Origin: Providencia heimbachae ATCC 35613 | GTDB lineage: Bacteria; Pseudomonadota; Gammaproteobacteria; Enterobacterales; Enterobacteriaceae | Assembly (NCBI RefSeq): GCF_001655055.1 | Contig: NZ_LXEW01000010.1 | Coordinates: 1-64,000 of the forward strand | Direction: 5' to 3' | DNA length: 64,000 nucleotides | Shown here: in pieces, positions 38,996 through 51,249 of the stretch | How the letters are laid out: every line of letters starts with the position of its first letter | Numbering within the stretch: position 1 is the stretch's first letter | Translations under genes and position numbers: made by a program | The notes under the pieces: generated by a model | What the model saw: the letters and a program-made list of their open reading frames with translations, nothing else | The model's database searches: none | Told to the model about the DNA's origin: nothing

Positions 38996-39243
38996 GATTT
39001 TAAGGGACTCAGAGAATGAAGTACATATTCACACAAGGATTTATTTCACCTAATTTAGTTGATTAAGTATGAGCCCCCTCCCTTTATTGGTGTAAATATA
39101 AAAAATATCAGGCTATTTCGATTTTTTCGGCTAAAAATTAGGCTTATAAACCACCTATTTACGCTTTCAGAATCGTTACCGTTTTCAGTTTGCTATAATC
39201 CCTTTTATGACATGTTAAAACAACAGTAACCAAAGGATTATTA

Positions 39244-39561
39244 ATGAAAAAGTATTTAATCGCCACATCAATGTTGTTGCTGCTTGCAGGATGCCAAACA
39301 ATGAAACCTGCCGATAATAGTAAAACTTTCTATGTCGATTCCTCACTCGCTGATTGCGTCGGCGTTGCGCCAATGAAGTGCATGAAAATAAAAGAAAGCC
39401 CATCGGCTGACTGGCAATTCTTTTATGGTTCAATTCAAGGCTTTGATTATGAGCCTGGTTATAATTACGTATTAGAAGTGAAGCAATTTGATGTCCCTAA
39501 TCCACCAGCTGACGCCCCAAGCATGCGGTATGAATTGGTAAAAATCATCGAAAAGAAATAA
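39244..39561 (+). CDS. DUF4377-type lipoprotein
   Basis: This 105-residue protein has a lipoprotein signal peptide with lipobox LLAGC (Cys17). Its domain matches my memory of DUF4377: DCVGVAPMKCMKIKE, then WQFFYGSIQGFDYEPGYNYVLEVKQ and NPPADAPSMRYELVKIIEKK. Two cysteines (in DCVG and MKCM) may form a disulfide. AAAGGA lies upstream of the ATG. Function is unknown; the domain is often found beside heat-shock or META-type lipoproteins. Confidence 0.85.
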   Translation: MKKYLIATSMLLLLAGCQTMKPADNSKTFYVDSSLADCVGVAPMKCMKIKESPSADWQFFYGSIQGFDYEPGYNYVLEVKQFDVPNPPADAPSMRYELVKIIEKK

Positions 39562-39700
39562 TTTTCACTAAAATTTTGGTAATAATAGAGAATAAATGAA
39601 CTTCGTTTGCTCTCTATTATTATGCTATATAGCATTGCCATCGCGACTAATGAATAATATCCTTTTGTTCTAACGCGATTATGGCAAGGGGCATCAAATT

Positions 39701-40105
39701 ATGAATACGACAATTATTGATAAACTTGGATTGATTACTTTATCTCATGATAAAGTTGCTATGGTTCGTTCCCATAATAAAACGCTTTTTTACATTCCTG
39801 GTGGTAAACGCGAGCAAGGGGAAAGTGACGAGCAAGCATTATGTCGCGAAATAGAAGAAGAACTCACTCTTAATCTTGATGTTGATTCAATTCATTTTTA
39901 TGGTGAGTTTATTGACCTTGCTGATGGTAAACAAGATGGAACGAAAGTCCGTATCCGATGCTATTTTGCAAATTATGACGGGATACCAACACCCGCTGCC
40001 GAAATTGCGGAACTCGCTTGGATTGATAGTAATGACCTATCACGTTGCTCAACAACAGCCATTAAAGTGTTAGCAAAACTTAAACAAGATGGGTTAATCC
40101 AATAA
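39701..40105 (+). CDS. NUDIX hydrolase, substrate unknown
   Basis: The 134 residues contain a NUDIX box G-x5-E-x7-R-E-x2-E-E in GGKREQGESDEQALCREIEEEL. The usual Gly after EE-x is replaced by Thr. It would cleave a nucleoside diphosphate linked to another group. It lies alone between the lipoprotein gene and yecN, and I cannot assign a substrate. Confidence 0.85.
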   Translation: MNTTIIDKLGLITLSHDKVAMVRSHNKTLFYIPGGKREQGESDEQALCREIEEELTLNLDVDSIHFYGEFIDLADGKQDGTKVRIRCYFANYDGIPTPAAEIAELAWIDSNDLSRCSTTAIKVLAKLKQDGLIQ

Positions 40106-40255
40106 GTTACCAATATAAACCTTAAAATTGTATGATTTGATTTGTAGATCTGCTTGTTACGATTTACACTTTATCAATCATCACCAACATTCATTATAAA
40201 AATTTATATGTTTAATCATTTTCTTGATCTGTTTTATTTGATAGTGGAGTAAAAA

Positions 40256-40654
40256 ATGGTCAGCTCGTTGTATGCTGTACTTGGTGCCCTACTACTGCTT
40301 AGATTATCGTTAAATGTCGTGAAACTCAGAAGTGAGTACCGTATCTCTTATGGTGACGGTGGCTTTTATGAATTACAAACGGCAATTCGAGTCCACGGTA
40401 ATGCAATTGAATACATCCCTATTTCCTTAGTTTTATTATTGTTAATGGAGATGAATGGCGCGCAAGTTTGGATGATCCATATTTGTGGTATCATTTTGAT
40501 TGCCGGCCGTTTACTGCATTCTTATGGCCTCAAAAATCATGATTACACCTACCGCCGTTCGGGTATGGTAGCAACCTACCTCGCTATGGCATTAATGGTT
40601 ATCGCTAATACCTATTATTTGCCTTGGATCCAAATTTTTTCATTCAATCTTTAA
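40256..40654 (+). CDS. yecN: MAPEG family inner-membrane protein YecN
   Basis: This 132-residue protein has about four membrane segments and the MAPEG family features RLSLNVVKLRSEYRISYGDGGFYELQTAIRVHGNAIEYIPIS. That region includes the conserved RVHGN(A)xEY motif typical of glutathione-transferase-like membrane proteins. In E. coli yecN lies just before cmoA, and the order is the same here. Its role is unknown. Confidence 0.9.
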   Translation: MVSSLYAVLGALLLLRLSLNVVKLRSEYRISYGDGGFYELQTAIRVHGNAIEYIPISLVLLLLMEMNGAQVWMIHICGIILIAGRLLHSYGLKNHDYTYRRSGMVATYLAMALMVIANTYYLPWIQIFSFNL

Positions 40655-40675
40655 TTTTGCTACGGCACTTTTTAA

Positions 40676-42504
<1,829 letters not shown>

Positions 42505-42507
42505 AAA

Positions 42508-42534
42508 TTAAGGGAGGCACTTCGCCTCCCTTAA
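42508..42534. terminator. Terminator between convergent cmoB and cutC
   Basis: An 11-bp stem (TTAAGGGAGGC / GCCTCCCTTAA) with a 5-nt loop. A run of five U follows on the minus strand, so it serves cutC best. It could also end cmoAB transcripts. Confidence 0.85.
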
Positions 42535-42550
42535 CGACATTCAATTTGTA

Positions 42551-43312
42551 TTATGCTGATACTTTTTCGGTGATCGAGATAAAGTCTTTCATCGCTTCCA
42601 CTGTCGGGCCATCGACACAATAATGCGTGAATTCATCGGTCTCACTGTTTGATGCCATCGTCACACCGACTTTTCGATAATTCATCGTTGATGGTACGGT
42701 TTTACCCGCCGAGCTGTGTACTTCGAGCAGCCCTATTTCCATAAACTTACTTAAATTTGCCAAACGCACACCTGCACCAGCCATAATTTGTGGGCCACCA
42801 ATTTCATGACTTTTTTCTTGCAATTCTTTTAGCAGTGGTAAGCCCAACTCAGCACTTTGTTGCTGACCGGACGTTAAAATGCGTGCGACACCCAGTGCCT
42901 TTAATTGCTCTAAGGCTAATAACGGGTTAATACACATATCGAAAGCCCGGTGGAATGTAATATTCATTCCTTTTGCGATTTCCATCAGTACCTGCATTCT
43001 TTCAAGATTAATTCGCCCTTCTTTATCAAGAATGCCAATAACCGCTCCCGGAAAACCCATTTCTTTAATCATGATTAAGTCTTCACGAATAACATCGAAT
43101 TCGCTCATGTCATAGCAAAAATCACCACCGCGGGGACGAATAATTGGATGAACTGGAATATGAAGTTTCTCTTTTGCCAGTTTCAAATAACCATAACTTG
43201 GCGTTAAGCCACCATCGGCAGCCCCAGAGCAAAGTTCAATACGATCTGCCCCATATTCTTGAGCCACTTGGGCACATTCGATTCCAAAACAGCAAATTTC
43301 TAACTTTGCCAT
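42551..43312 (-). CDS. cutC: CutC family protein
   Basis: CutC is a TIM-barrel protein once linked to copper tolerance; its biochemical role is uncertain. The ATG at 43312 ([18 protein letters not shown]) is preceded by GGAGG at 6 nt. Family blocks [40 protein letters not shown] and LTSGQ are all present. The 253 residues match the family (248 in E. coli). Confidence 0.93.
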   Translation of the reverse strand: MAKLEICCFGIECAQVAQEYGADRIELCSGAADGGLTPSYGYLKLAKEKLHIPVHPIIRPRGGDFCYDMSEFDVIREDLIMIKEMGFPGAVIGILDKEGRINLERMQVLMEIAKGMNITFHRAFDMCINPLLALEQLKALGVARILTSGQQQSAELGLPLLKELQEKSHEIGGPQIMAGAGVRLANLSKFMEIGLLEVHSSAGKTVPSTMNYRKVGVTMASNSETDEFTHYCVDGPTVEAMKDFISITEKVSA

Positions 43313-43492
43313 GTTCACCTCCAAAATGGTAATAACGCTAATGCGATTAAAACCCTATGCTCTATATAGGGAAAAGATGTTATTCGTTAACACTCAAATT
43401 AATAATGCCACTTATTGATAAATGTTACCTGATAGATATCACACCATGAGCAGTTTCTTGCGAGCAATTATCAATAACGTTAATCGCATCAC

Positions 43493-44047
43493 TTATTTTT
43501 CACTTTCAATTATGTTTTTTAGCGAAAATGGGTGGTATTTAAGAGTGATTATGCCATTTGTCACTGCCAATGTAGGATTAGAAAGTCTTTCTTGCTGGCC
43601 TTTAGGCTGACTCACTTTTATGCTAAAACCTTGAGGAAGCAAGTCTGGTAATAATTTTCTTGCCGTTTCTTCCAATGCACTTGGCAGTACATCAATAACC
43701 ATTTCAATATGTTCCCAACTTTCTTGGGGGTAAATTTTACCTTTTGGGAAAGGCAGTTCAATAATAAAGATATTTTGCCCTGCCACTTGTATCGCTTGTC
43801 TAAGCTCATAGAGGCGAATCGGCCTGCCATTTATCTGATTATCAGAGATCAGATTCGCACATTGTATTAAGCCATTGTGCCATCTCAATGCGGTGGCAAG
43901 ATGATGACAACGTACCGAGATATGATCAATTTGATAATCCGTTAAAGAAAGGTTTAACTCTTTGGCCATGGACTGAAGTTTTTTTTCAAATTCAGGTAGA
44001 TCATGCCACAAATCTTGCAACTCTGGGATTTCTACAAAATTAATCAT
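43493..44047 (-). CDS. yecM: YecM family protein (VOC-like metal fold)
   Basis: YecM has a vicinal-oxygen-chelate-type fold and an unknown function. The ATG at 44047 gives 184 residues (188 in E. coli). It has DYQIDHISVRCHH, GRPIRLYEL, IIELPFPKGKIYPQESWEHIEMVID and the C-terminal NPTLAVTNGIITLKYHP. The conserved His in IDHISVR, His in WEHIEMV and Glu residues resemble VOC metal ligands. It is divergent from argS, as in E. coli. Confidence 0.9.
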   Translation of the reverse strand: MINFVEIPELQDLWHDLPEFEKKLQSMAKELNLSLTDYQIDHISVRCHHLATALRWHNGLIQCANLISDNQINGRPIRLYELRQAIQVAGQNIFIIELPFPKGKIYPQESWEHIEMVIDVLPSALEETARKLLPDLLPQGFSIKVSQPKGQQERLSNPTLAVTNGIITLKYHPFSLKNIIESEK

Positions 44048-44076
44048 TAAAATTACTCTTTTAAATAACAACCTAT

Positions 44077-44100
44077 ACCCAAAATAATTCGAGTTAGCCG
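44077..44100. repeat. Solitary ERIC left-end fragment
   Basis: About 24 bp beginning ACCTATACCCAAAATAATTC matches the terminal arm of the full ERIC seen near 63197. No partner arm or core is present. It may be a decayed ERIC remnant or chance similarity in the yecM-argS spacer. Confidence 0.4.
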
Positions 44101-44248
44101 TGATAATAAAGGGGAAAACAAACACGCTGACTGTAGCACGACCACCCCAAAATATGGTATAAAACCTGCCGATTTTCTCTTCTTCCTTTTAGTTCTACGC
44201 TTGTGATGGCACAATGCGGTAACTATGTTCGTTATTTAAGGTAATCCG

Positions 44249-45979
44249 GTGAATATTCAGGCTATTCTTTCAGATAAAATTAGTGCTGCAATGCTAGCAG
44301 CGGGAGCTCCAGAAGGCAGCGATGCACTCGTGCGCCAATCAGCTAAAGCCCAGTTTGGCGACTATCAAGCTAATGGTGTCATGGGCGCTGCTAAAAAAAT
44401 GGGGATACCTCCTAGGCAGTTGGCCGAGCAAATTGTTAGCCATTTAGATCTTGAAGGCATCGCAACTAAAGTTGAAATCGCGGGTCCTGGCTTTATTAAT
44501 ATATTCCTTGAGCCAACATGGATTGCTGAGCACACAGAAAAAGCGTTAGTTTGCCCACGCTTAGGTGTAGCACCTGTAAAACAAGAAACCATTGTTATTG
44601 ATTATTCTGCTCCAAACGTTGCCAAACAAATGCATGTTGGGCATTTGCGCTCAACAATTATTGGTGATGCTGCGGCGCGTACTCAAGAGTTTATTGGTCA
44701 CAAAGTGATCCGTGCAAACCACGTCGGTGACTGGGGAACACAATTTGGCATGCTCATTGCGTATCTTGAAAAAGTACAAAATGAAGATGCGAGCGATATG
44801 GCACTTGCCGACCTCGAAGAGTTTTATCGCGAAGCAAAAAAACATTACGACCAAGATGAAGAATTTGCACTTCGTGCTCGTGGTTACGTGGTTAAGCTAC
44901 AATCCGGTGATGAATACTGCCGTAAAATGTGGCGTAAACTGGTCGATATTACCATGCAGCAAAATCAAGAAACCTATCGCCGCTTAAACGTCACATTGAC
45001 GGAAGACGATGTGATGGGTGAAAGCCTGTATAACAGTATGTTACCGGGGATTGTTGCTGACCTTAAAGCCAAAGGTCTTGCTGTCGAAAGTGAAGGTGCA
45101 ACCGTTGTTTTCCTTGATGAATTCAAGAACAAGGAAGGCGAACCAATGGGCGTTATCGTTCAGAAAAAAGATGGTGGCTTCCTCTATACCACCACCGATA
45201 TTGCCTGTGCTAAGTACCGCTATGAAACTCTGCATGCCGACCGTTCGCTGTATTATATCGACTCACGTCAACATCAGCATTTGATGCAAGCATGGACCAT
45301 CGTGCGTAAAGCGGGTTATATCCCTGAAACCATGGTGCTTGAACATCATATGTTTGGCATGATGTTAGGTAAAGATGGTAAACCGTTTAAGACCCGCTCA
45401 GGTGGCACTGTCCGCCTTTCTGATCTACTTGATGAAGCCATCGAACGCGCCCAAAACCTTATTCGTACAAAAAATCCTGATATGACGGAAGATGAGCTAG
45501 TGAACGTGGCAAATGTTGTCGGGATCGGTGCGGTAAAATACGCGGATTTATCAAAGAATAGAACGACTGATTACATTTTTGATTGGGATAACATGCTCGC
45601 TTTCGAAGGTAACACCGCACCGTATATGCAATATGCATATACCCGTGTGGCTTCTATCTTCAAAAAAGCCAATGTGACTGAATCAGACCTTACGTTGCCA
45701 ATCTCACTACAAGACCCACGTGAAATCGCACTAGCAACACGTTTAATGCAATTTGAAGAAACCATATTGACTGTCGCTCGTGAGGGGACGCCACATGTTA
45801 TGTGTGCATACTTATATGAACTCGCAGGCCTATTTTCTGGCTTCTATGAGCATTGCCCTATCTTGTCAGCAGAAAATGAAGAACAACGTCAAAGTCGCTT
45901 AAAACTCGCACTACTAACGCAAAAAACATTGAAAACCGGCCTTGAAACACTGGGCATTGAAACCGTAGAAAGAATGTAA
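44249..45979 (+). CDS. argS: Arginyl-tRNA synthetase, GTG start
   Basis: ArgS charges tRNA-Arg. The 576 residues (577 in E. coli) have the N-terminal Add-1 domain, the HIGH-type motif [17 protein letters not shown], and the degenerate KMSKS region [13 protein letters not shown] characteristic of ArgRS. The C-terminal anticodon domain ends ETVERM. The start codon is GTG at 44249 with AAGG upstream; I recall the E. coli gene also using GTG. It is followed by a good terminator. Confidence 0.97.
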   Translation: MNIQAILSDKISAAMLAAGAPEGSDALVRQSAKAQFGDYQANGVMGAAKKMGIPPRQLAEQIVSHLDLEGIATKVEIAGPGFINIFLEPTWIAEHTEKALVCPRLGVAPVKQETIVIDYSAPNVAKQMHVGHLRSTIIGDAAARTQEFIGHKVIRANHVGDWGTQFGMLIAYLEKVQNEDASDMALADLEEFYREAKKHYDQDEEFALRARGYVVKLQSGDEYCRKMWRKLVDITMQQNQETYRRLNVTLTEDDVMGESLYNSMLPGIVADLKAKGLAVESEGATVVFLDEFKNKEGEPMGVIVQKKDGGFLYTTTDIACAKYRYETLHADRSLYYIDSRQHQHLMQAWTIVRKAGYIPETMVLEHHMFGMMLGKDGKPFKTRSGGTVRLSDLLDEAIERAQNLIRTKNPDMTEDELVNVANVVGIGAVKYADLSKNRTTDYIFDWDNMLAFEGNTAPYMQYAYTRVASIFKKANVTESDLTLPISLQDPREIALATRLMQFEETILTVAREGTPHVMCAYLYELAGLFSGFYEHCPILSAENEEQRQSRLKLALLTQKTLKTGLETLGIETVERM

Positions 45980-46000
45980 TTTATTTGATTAGATTTAACT

Positions 46001-46028
46001 AACAGCTCACTTAGGTGGGCTGTTTTTT
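46001..46028 (+). terminator. Terminator after argS
   Basis: A 10-bp stem (AACAGCTCAC / GTGGGCTGTT, one G-U pair) with a TTAG loop and six U. Confidence 0.92.
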
Positions 46029-46167
46029 ATTGCGCTTGGCAATTAACTAAGAAAACAGATCCTATTTAGGTAACTAAATAGAACCTCATCAATGATATTT
46101 TCGAATTGAAAATAGAATATATTGAACTATCCTACTTTCCTAAAGGAAAAATTAAAGGATATTTAAT

Positions 46168-46203
46168 ATGAAACTGTTTCACAGAAAAATTATTGACCTC
46201 TAA
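46168..46203 (+). CDS. Possible 11-residue leader or microprotein
   Basis: AAAGGA lies 9 nt before an ATG that opens an 11-codon frame (MKLFHRKIIDL) ending in TAA. A TTTCC-TAAA-GGAAA hairpin precedes it. It could be a leader peptide, a truncated gene start, or chance in AT-rich DNA. Nothing downstream on the same strand continues it. Confidence 0.2.
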   Translation: MKLFHRKIIDL

Positions 46204-46211
46204 GAAAAAAG

Positions 46212-46685
46212 TTATTTTTTATTTTTTAATATATTAATAAAAATAAATGGCAATGGATAGAGTAATAATATTCTTACAATCCAACTATATAAAATGTCTA
46301 TATTGTAGACCAAGTCAATAGTTAACCTTTCCATAATAATAGGGAATGAATATAAAATTGGAAATATTAAAGCACCAGCAAACGTTAGTAAGTGGTAATG
46401 AAAGTAAGCAAAAAACAGCCAACAAAACAAAGAGTCAAAGGAATATTCTTTTATCGATAAGCACTTTAGATTAAAAGAAGAATAATATCCTTCCAATGTT
46501 TTTTCAACCGCTGCGCTCTTCATAAAAAAAACAATATATGCAAAAAACAACATTGAAATAACCAAAAATATATTATTCATTTTCACAGCAATACTAAACG
46601 AAGGATCTCTGGATAGCTCTATTATTTGATACCCAAAATTACCTATAAAAACCGCGGAAAATAAAAATAAAATCTTTCTTTTCAT
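46212..46685 (-). CDS. Hypothetical inner-membrane protein
   Basis: I do not recognise this 157-residue protein. It has about four hydrophobic segments (near residues 5-20, 38-56, 88-112 and 136-152) and a very basic C-terminus (NILKNKK). AAGG lies 7 nt before the ATG at 46685; an ATG two codons earlier is too close to that site. The gene is much more AT-rich than its neighbours argS and murJ, suggesting acquisition. It could be an immunity-type protein, but no toxin gene is adjacent. Confidence 0.6.
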   Translation of the reverse strand: MKRKILFLFSAVFIGNFGYQIIELSRDPSFSIAVKMNNIFLVISMLFFAYIVFFMKSAAVEKTLEGYYSSFNLKCLSIKEYSFDSLFCWLFFAYFHYHLLTFAGALIFPILYSFPIIMERLTIDLVYNIDILYSWIVRILLLYPLPFIFINILKNKK

Positions 46686-46780
46686 GAGCATTCCTTTTAA
46701 TCTAATATAATTAACAAAAATGATTAATTAAATAATACTCTAATAATTTGAAAATAACATTAGTAATATGAGAACAAACA

Positions 46781-46812
46781 AAAAAGCCCAATATCATTAG
46801 TATTGAGCTTTC
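46781..46812 (-). terminator. Terminator after murJ
   Basis: An 11-bp stem (46783-46793 / 46801-46811) forms in minus-strand RNA with one G-U pair and is followed by a run of six U. Confidence 0.85.
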
Positions 46813-46841
46813 TGATTAATTAAGAACACGCAATAGACTGC

Positions 46842-48380
46842 TTATGCAATACTGCGTTTCATAAAGTCACGAGGACGAAAACCGAGAACAAATAATGCTG
46901 CGAAATAACTTCCTGCACCCGCAATGACGACAGCCATTAAGCGTAGCATCCGCATTAGCATATTCCCTTGTTCCCACTCTGGCATAAAGTGTAATACACC
47001 AAATAGCACGGCAATCATGACCACCAGCGCAACGAGCATCTTAAAGATAAACCCTCGCCAGCCTGCTAGCGGTTGGAAGATATCTTGTTTGCGTAATTGC
47101 CAGTAAAGGACGCCAGCATTAAAGCAGGCGGCAATACCTATCGATAAGGCCAGCCCCGCATGCTGCAATGGTCCAATAAATGCCAAGTTCATTAACTGGG
47201 TTAAAATTAATGTCACGATCGCTATTTTTACGGGTGTTCTAATATCTTGGCGTGAATAAAAACCGGGCGCCAAAATTTTCACTAAGATCATGCCTGTTAA
47301 ACCAACACAGTAAGCCATCAACGCATATTGCGTCATTAATGAATCATGGGCAGTAAAATTACCATACTGGAATAATGAAACCGTTAAGGCCTCAGATAAA
47401 ATCGCCAACCCAACAGCGCAAGGCAATGCCAACAGTAGACACAAGCGCAACCCCCAATCCATCAAATGACGATACTCTTGATGGTTACCACTGGTAAAAC
47501 TTTTCGCTAGAGAAGGCAGTAATATGGTACCGAGTGCAACGCCAAGAACCCCTGAAGGTAATTCCATTAGCCTATCAGCATAGTACATCCACGAGACGGA
47601 ACCCGATTGCAAAAATGAGGCGAAAATCGTATTAATAATCAGTGAAATTTGTGCCACCGACACCCCGATAATCGCAGGCCCCATCATCCGCATCACTCGC
47701 CATACACCACTATTGCGAAATGAAAGACGGGGTAAAACTAACATTCCCACTTTTTTCAGATAGGGTAATTGATAAACAAGCTGTAGGACACCCCCCACCA
47801 ATACGGCCCAAGCCAATGACATAATTGGCGGATCGAAATACGGTGCGGCAAATGCAGCAAAGAGGATCATGCTGACGTTCAATAACGTCGGTGCAAAGGC
47901 CGGAACAGAAAAACGATTCCAAGTGTTAAGGATCGCCCCAGCGAGGGATACCAATGAAATCAAGAAAATATAAGGGAATGTGACGCGAAGCAGATCGGTA
48001 GTTAGCGTAAATTTATCGGCATCTGTCGTAAAACCGGGTGCAGTGACATAAATTATCCACGGCGCGGCAATCATACCGGCTACCGTGACTATCGCCAGTA
48101 TCAGTGTCAGCATTCCTGCGATATAAGCAACAAAGGTGCGTGTCGCCTCTTCCCCCTGCTGGTTTTTGTATTCAGCAAGTATTGGTACAAAAGCTTGGGA
48201 AAAGGCCCCTTCTGCAAATATTCGACGCAGTAAGTTGGGTAATTTAAAGGCAACAAAAAAGGCATCTGCCGCAGCACCCGCCCCAAACACTCGGGCAATA
48301 ATAGCATCACGGATAAAGCCCAGCACACGAGACATCATGGTCATGGAGCTTACCGCTGCCAGCGATTTTAATAAATTCAT
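46842..48380 (-). CDS. murJ: Lipid II flippase MurJ
   Basis: MurJ flips lipid II across the inner membrane for peptidoglycan synthesis. The ATG at 48380 gives [22 protein letters not shown] and 512 residues (511 in E. coli). About fourteen membrane helices are expected. The conserved [12 protein letters not shown] and [15 protein letters not shown] blocks are present. It is next to rimJ, as mviN lies in the E. coli rimJ-mviN region. Confidence 0.96.
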   Translation of the reverse strand: MNLLKSLAAVSSMTMMSRVLGFIRDAIIARVFGAGAAADAFFVAFKLPNLLRRIFAEGAFSQAFVPILAEYKNQQGEEATRTFVAYIAGMLTLILAIVTVAGMIAAPWIIYVTAPGFTTDADKFTLTTDLLRVTFPYIFLISLVSLAGAILNTWNRFSVPAFAPTLLNVSMILFAAFAAPYFDPPIMSLAWAVLVGGVLQLVYQLPYLKKVGMLVLPRLSFRNSGVWRVMRMMGPAIIGVSVAQISLIINTIFASFLQSGSVSWMYYADRLMELPSGVLGVALGTILLPSLAKSFTSGNHQEYRHLMDWGLRLCLLLALPCAVGLAILSEALTVSLFQYGNFTAHDSLMTQYALMAYCVGLTGMILVKILAPGFYSRQDIRTPVKIAIVTLILTQLMNLAFIGPLQHAGLALSIGIAACFNAGVLYWQLRKQDIFQPLAGWRGFIFKMLVALVVMIAVLFGVLHFMPEWEQGNMLMRMLRLMAVVIAGAGSYFAALFVLGFRPRDFMKRSIA

Positions 48381-48471
48381 GATTGATAGACTAAAAGAAA
48401 ACAATCGTAGCAGTTTAACAGCGCAGCGCATCACTGACTACGATTGAAAGGTAAATTAAGAGTTTAGGTAT

Positions 48472-49059
48472 TTAAACTTTAGACGGCTTCCACGTCGAAT
48501 CAGTTAAAGCAGTCAATACATGGTCGCGCCACTCGCCATTAATTTGTAAGTATTGCTTTGCATAACCTTCACGCTCAAAACCTAGGCGGGTTAATAAATT
48601 ACCGCTACGTAAATTATGGGGCATATAATTAGCCATAATTCGATGCATTCCTTGGTTTTTTTGCATATAGCGATTAGCTTGAACCAGTGCTTCATACATC
48701 AAGCCTTGCCCCTGCCATTTTTGCCCTAATGAATAACCTAAGTAACATGCATTGAATGCACCACGAATGACATTGCTAAAGTTAGCAACGCCAATCACTT
48801 CATTTTCGTCACTATCGAGCAATAGAAAATGAAATGCACTGCCTTGTCGATGCATTTCCCCCATCAGATGAAGACGATTATTCCAACCCGCAGGTTGAAA
48901 ATGTGAATTATCACGAATGGGTTCCCAAGGTATTAAAAACTCTTTATTAGCACTGTAATAATCAGCCAACCGATAATTATCACGCTCATAGGCTAAACGG
49001 ACAATCATTCTTTCAGTAACAAGACGCACTTTAGGTCCATTTGTTCGATAACCAAACAT
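48472..49059 (-). CDS. rimJ: Ribosomal protein S5 alanine N-acetyltransferase
   Basis: RimJ acetylates the N-terminal alanine of ribosomal protein S5. The 195 residues show a GNAT fold: [37 protein letters not shown] (acetyl-CoA binding), and [27 protein letters not shown]. The length equals E. coli RimJ (194). It lies upstream of murJ on the same strand. Confidence 0.94.
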   Translation of the reverse strand: MFGYRTNGPKVRLVTERMIVRLAYERDNYRLADYYSANKEFLIPWEPIRDNSHFQPAGWNNRLHLMGEMHRQGSAFHFLLLDSDENEVIGVANFSNVIRGAFNACYLGYSLGQKWQGQGLMYEALVQANRYMQKNQGMHRIMANYMPHNLRSGNLLTRLGFEREGYAKQYLQINGEWRDHVLTALTDSTWKPSKV

Positions 49060-49294
49060 CCTTAGCCCTTAATTCCTATTTGTATCAGCAAGACAATTGA
49101 AGCTTGAAGTATAACGTATATTTCTCCTCTAATTAATTCAATTTATAGACTGAGTACTTCAAATTAAAATGCATCGGCAAATACCGATATCACGATAAAA
49201 AAATATCATCAATCAACTCTATACACTCCTGATATCATTAATAACAAATCGTAAGACCCCCCTCCTTCTTTGTTATATTTTAATAGGGTGTGTG

Positions 49295-50500
49295 ATGGCA
49301 CAGGTATCACGGGCAAGAAGCCTTGGTAAATATTTTTTATTACTCGACAACATGTTAGTTGTGCTTGGCTTTTTTGTCGTCTTCCCTTTAATTTCCATTC
49401 GCTTTGTTGATCAACTTGGTTGGGCTGCAGTTGTTGTCGGATTTGCTTTAGGGTTGAGGCAATTTGTGCAACAAGGTTTAGGTATTTTTGGCGGGGCGAT
49501 CGCTGACCGATTTGGCGCTAAACCGATGATTGTTATTGGTATGCTATTAAGAGCTAGTGGGTTTGCTGTGATGGCGATGGCTCATGACCCTTGGGTTTTA
49601 TGGCTTTCTTGTATTCTTTCCGCACTTGGTGGAACCCTCTTCGACCCACCCAGAACAGCCTTAGTGATTAAATTAACCCGCCCTTATGAGCGTGGTCGTT
49701 TCTATTCTTTATTGTTGATGCAAGATAGTGCGGGGGCGGTTATTGGTGCCCTAATTGGTAGCTGGTTATTACAGTATGATTTTCATTATGTTTGTTGGGC
49801 AGGTGCTTTTGTTTTTATTATTGCAGCGATTTGTAACGCGTGGTTATTACCGGCATACCGTATTTCAACCGTCAGAGCGCCAATAAAAGAAGGTATGACT
49901 CGCGTTCTTAAAGATAAGCGTTTTGTGACTTATGTAGTGACGTTAGCGGGTTACTTTATGCTATCTGTGCAAGTCATGTTGATGTTCCCGATTGTAGTAA
50001 ACGAGCTGGCGGGCACCCCTACTGCAGTAAAATGGATGTATGCCATTGAGGCCGCTATTTCCCTTACGCTTCTTTATCCTATCGCCCGTTGGAGCGAAAA
50101 ACATTTCCGCTTAGAACAACGTTTAATGGCAGGCTTATTTTTAATGAGCCTAAGCATGTTTCCGATTGGCATGACAACTTCGCTCAATACTTTATTTGCG
50201 CTTATCTGTTTATTTTATTTAGGTACTATCACCGCCGACCCGGCACGGGAAACGTTGAGCGCCTCATTAGCCGATCCTAGAGCCAGAGGCAGCTATATGG
50301 GCTTTAGCCGTCTTGGCTTAGCCCTTGGTGGCGCGGTAGGCTACACTGGCGGTGGTTGGATGTATGATATCGGCCATCAATGGAACCTTCCTCAATTACC
50401 TTGGTTTTTACTCGGCATCATCGGGTTTATTACACTGTGGGCGTTACATAAACAGTTTAACCGCAAAAAAATAGAAACGGCAATGTTGAGTGGGCAGTAG
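49295..50500 (+). CDS. mdtH: MFS multidrug transporter MdtH
   Basis: MdtH is a DHA1-type drug:proton antiporter. Twelve membrane helices are expected in 401 residues. The motif [19 protein letters not shown] (MFS motif A) and [16 protein letters not shown] are distinctive of MdtH. The ATG at 49295 is preferred over the GTG one codon earlier because AGGG is 6 nt upstream of it. It is divergent from rimJ, and yceB follows at 53 bp. Confidence 0.93.
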   Translation: MAQVSRARSLGKYFLLLDNMLVVLGFFVVFPLISIRFVDQLGWAAVVVGFALGLRQFVQQGLGIFGGAIADRFGAKPMIVIGMLLRASGFAVMAMAHDPWVLWLSCILSALGGTLFDPPRTALVIKLTRPYERGRFYSLLLMQDSAGAVIGALIGSWLLQYDFHYVCWAGAFVFIIAAICNAWLLPAYRISTVRAPIKEGMTRVLKDKRFVTYVVTLAGYFMLSVQVMLMFPIVVNELAGTPTAVKWMYAIEAAISLTLLYPIARWSEKHFRLEQRLMAGLFLMSLSMFPIGMTTSLNTLFALICLFYLGTITADPARETLSASLADPRARGSYMGFSRLGLALGGAVGYTGGGWMYDIGHQWNLPQLPWFLLGIIGFITLWALHKQFNRKKIETAMLSGQ

Positions 50501-50553
50501 TTGAGTGAACAGTAATAAGCTAAACTAGCGAAGTTACTGTAAAAGGAGTCATT

Positions 50554-51114
50554 ATGAAAAAGTTTTTATTAGCGACAATAGTTGGCATGCTCACGCTGGT
50601 TGCAGGCTGTAGTCAATTAACCGATTTTAGCATCAGCGAGTCGCAAATTAATCAGTATCTTGCGAACAAAGTGAAGTATGAACATAATATTGGCATTACT
50701 GGCTTTGCCGACGCAGATATACAACTCGCTAATTTAAAATCACAAATTGGTCGCAGTGAACCGGGCAAGGTTTCATTAAATGGTGAAGCAACCGTGAAAC
50801 TTGATTCGTTAATTGGTAAAGCCGATGCCAAAATTGAATTAACCTTAACCGCTCGCCCAATATTCGATGCTAAAACTGGCTCAATTTACTTAAAAGAACT
50901 GAATATCAGCAAATATACGGTGATCCCTGAAAATATGGATACTGCAATGTCTGCCGTTATCCCTTATTTAAACAGTTCTCTTGAGACTTTCTTTGAGACT
51001 CAGCCTGTCTACGTATTGAACCCTGATAATGGTGCTGCGGAAGCAACGGCTAAAAAATTCGCCAAAGGATTGGAAATTAAGCCGGGAAAATTGGTCATAC
51101 CACTCATTGATTAA
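50554..51114 (+). CDS. yceB: DUF1439 lipoprotein YceB
   Basis: YceB is a conserved lipoprotein of unknown role with a TULIP-like lipid-binding fold in the family. The signal peptide ends at lipobox LVAGC (Cys19), followed by the DUF1439 domain (FSISESQINQYLANKVKYE ... ELNISKYTVIPENMD). The 186 residues match E. coli YceB. A terminator follows. In E. coli yceB also neighbours mdtH. Confidence 0.92.
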   Translation: MKKFLLATIVGMLTLVAGCSQLTDFSISESQINQYLANKVKYEHNIGITGFADADIQLANLKSQIGRSEPGKVSLNGEATVKLDSLIGKADAKIELTLTARPIFDAKTGSIYLKELNISKYTVIPENMDTAMSAVIPYLNSSLETFFETQPVYVLNPDNGAAEATAKKFAKGLEIKPGKLVIPLID

Positions 51115-51151
51115 CGCCCACCATAAATTATTTCGATTGATAAAAGCACAA

Positions 51152-51181
51152 AAGGCAACAGGTTTACGCGTCTGTTGCCTT
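51152..51181 (+). terminator. Terminator after yceB
   Basis: A 10-bp stem (AAGGCAACAG / CTGTTGCCTT) with a 10-nt loop, then ATTTTTTAT. On the minus strand a shorter U-run means it could also act for ycdY. Confidence 0.9.
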
Positions 51182-51249
51182 ATTTTTTATTTGAAATTAC
51201 GTCTCTCATTGATACGGAATACAGACGTGACAACGTCACCAAATCATAA

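Larger units (their letters stand above)
38590..39243. other. Intergenic region between aspS and a DUF4377 lipoprotein gene, with ERIC repeats
   Basis: This 654-bp divergent spacer has no gene. It carries the aspS promoter side, two ERIC-type repeats (38797-38995) and the promoter of the lipoprotein gene. A run of T near 39145-39155 is unremarkable. Confidence 0.6.

Noticed and set aside
39215-39433. Reverse-strand frame across the DUF4377 lipoprotein gene
   Set aside because: The plus-strand gene has a signal peptide, lipobox and ribosome-binding site; the opposite frame has none.
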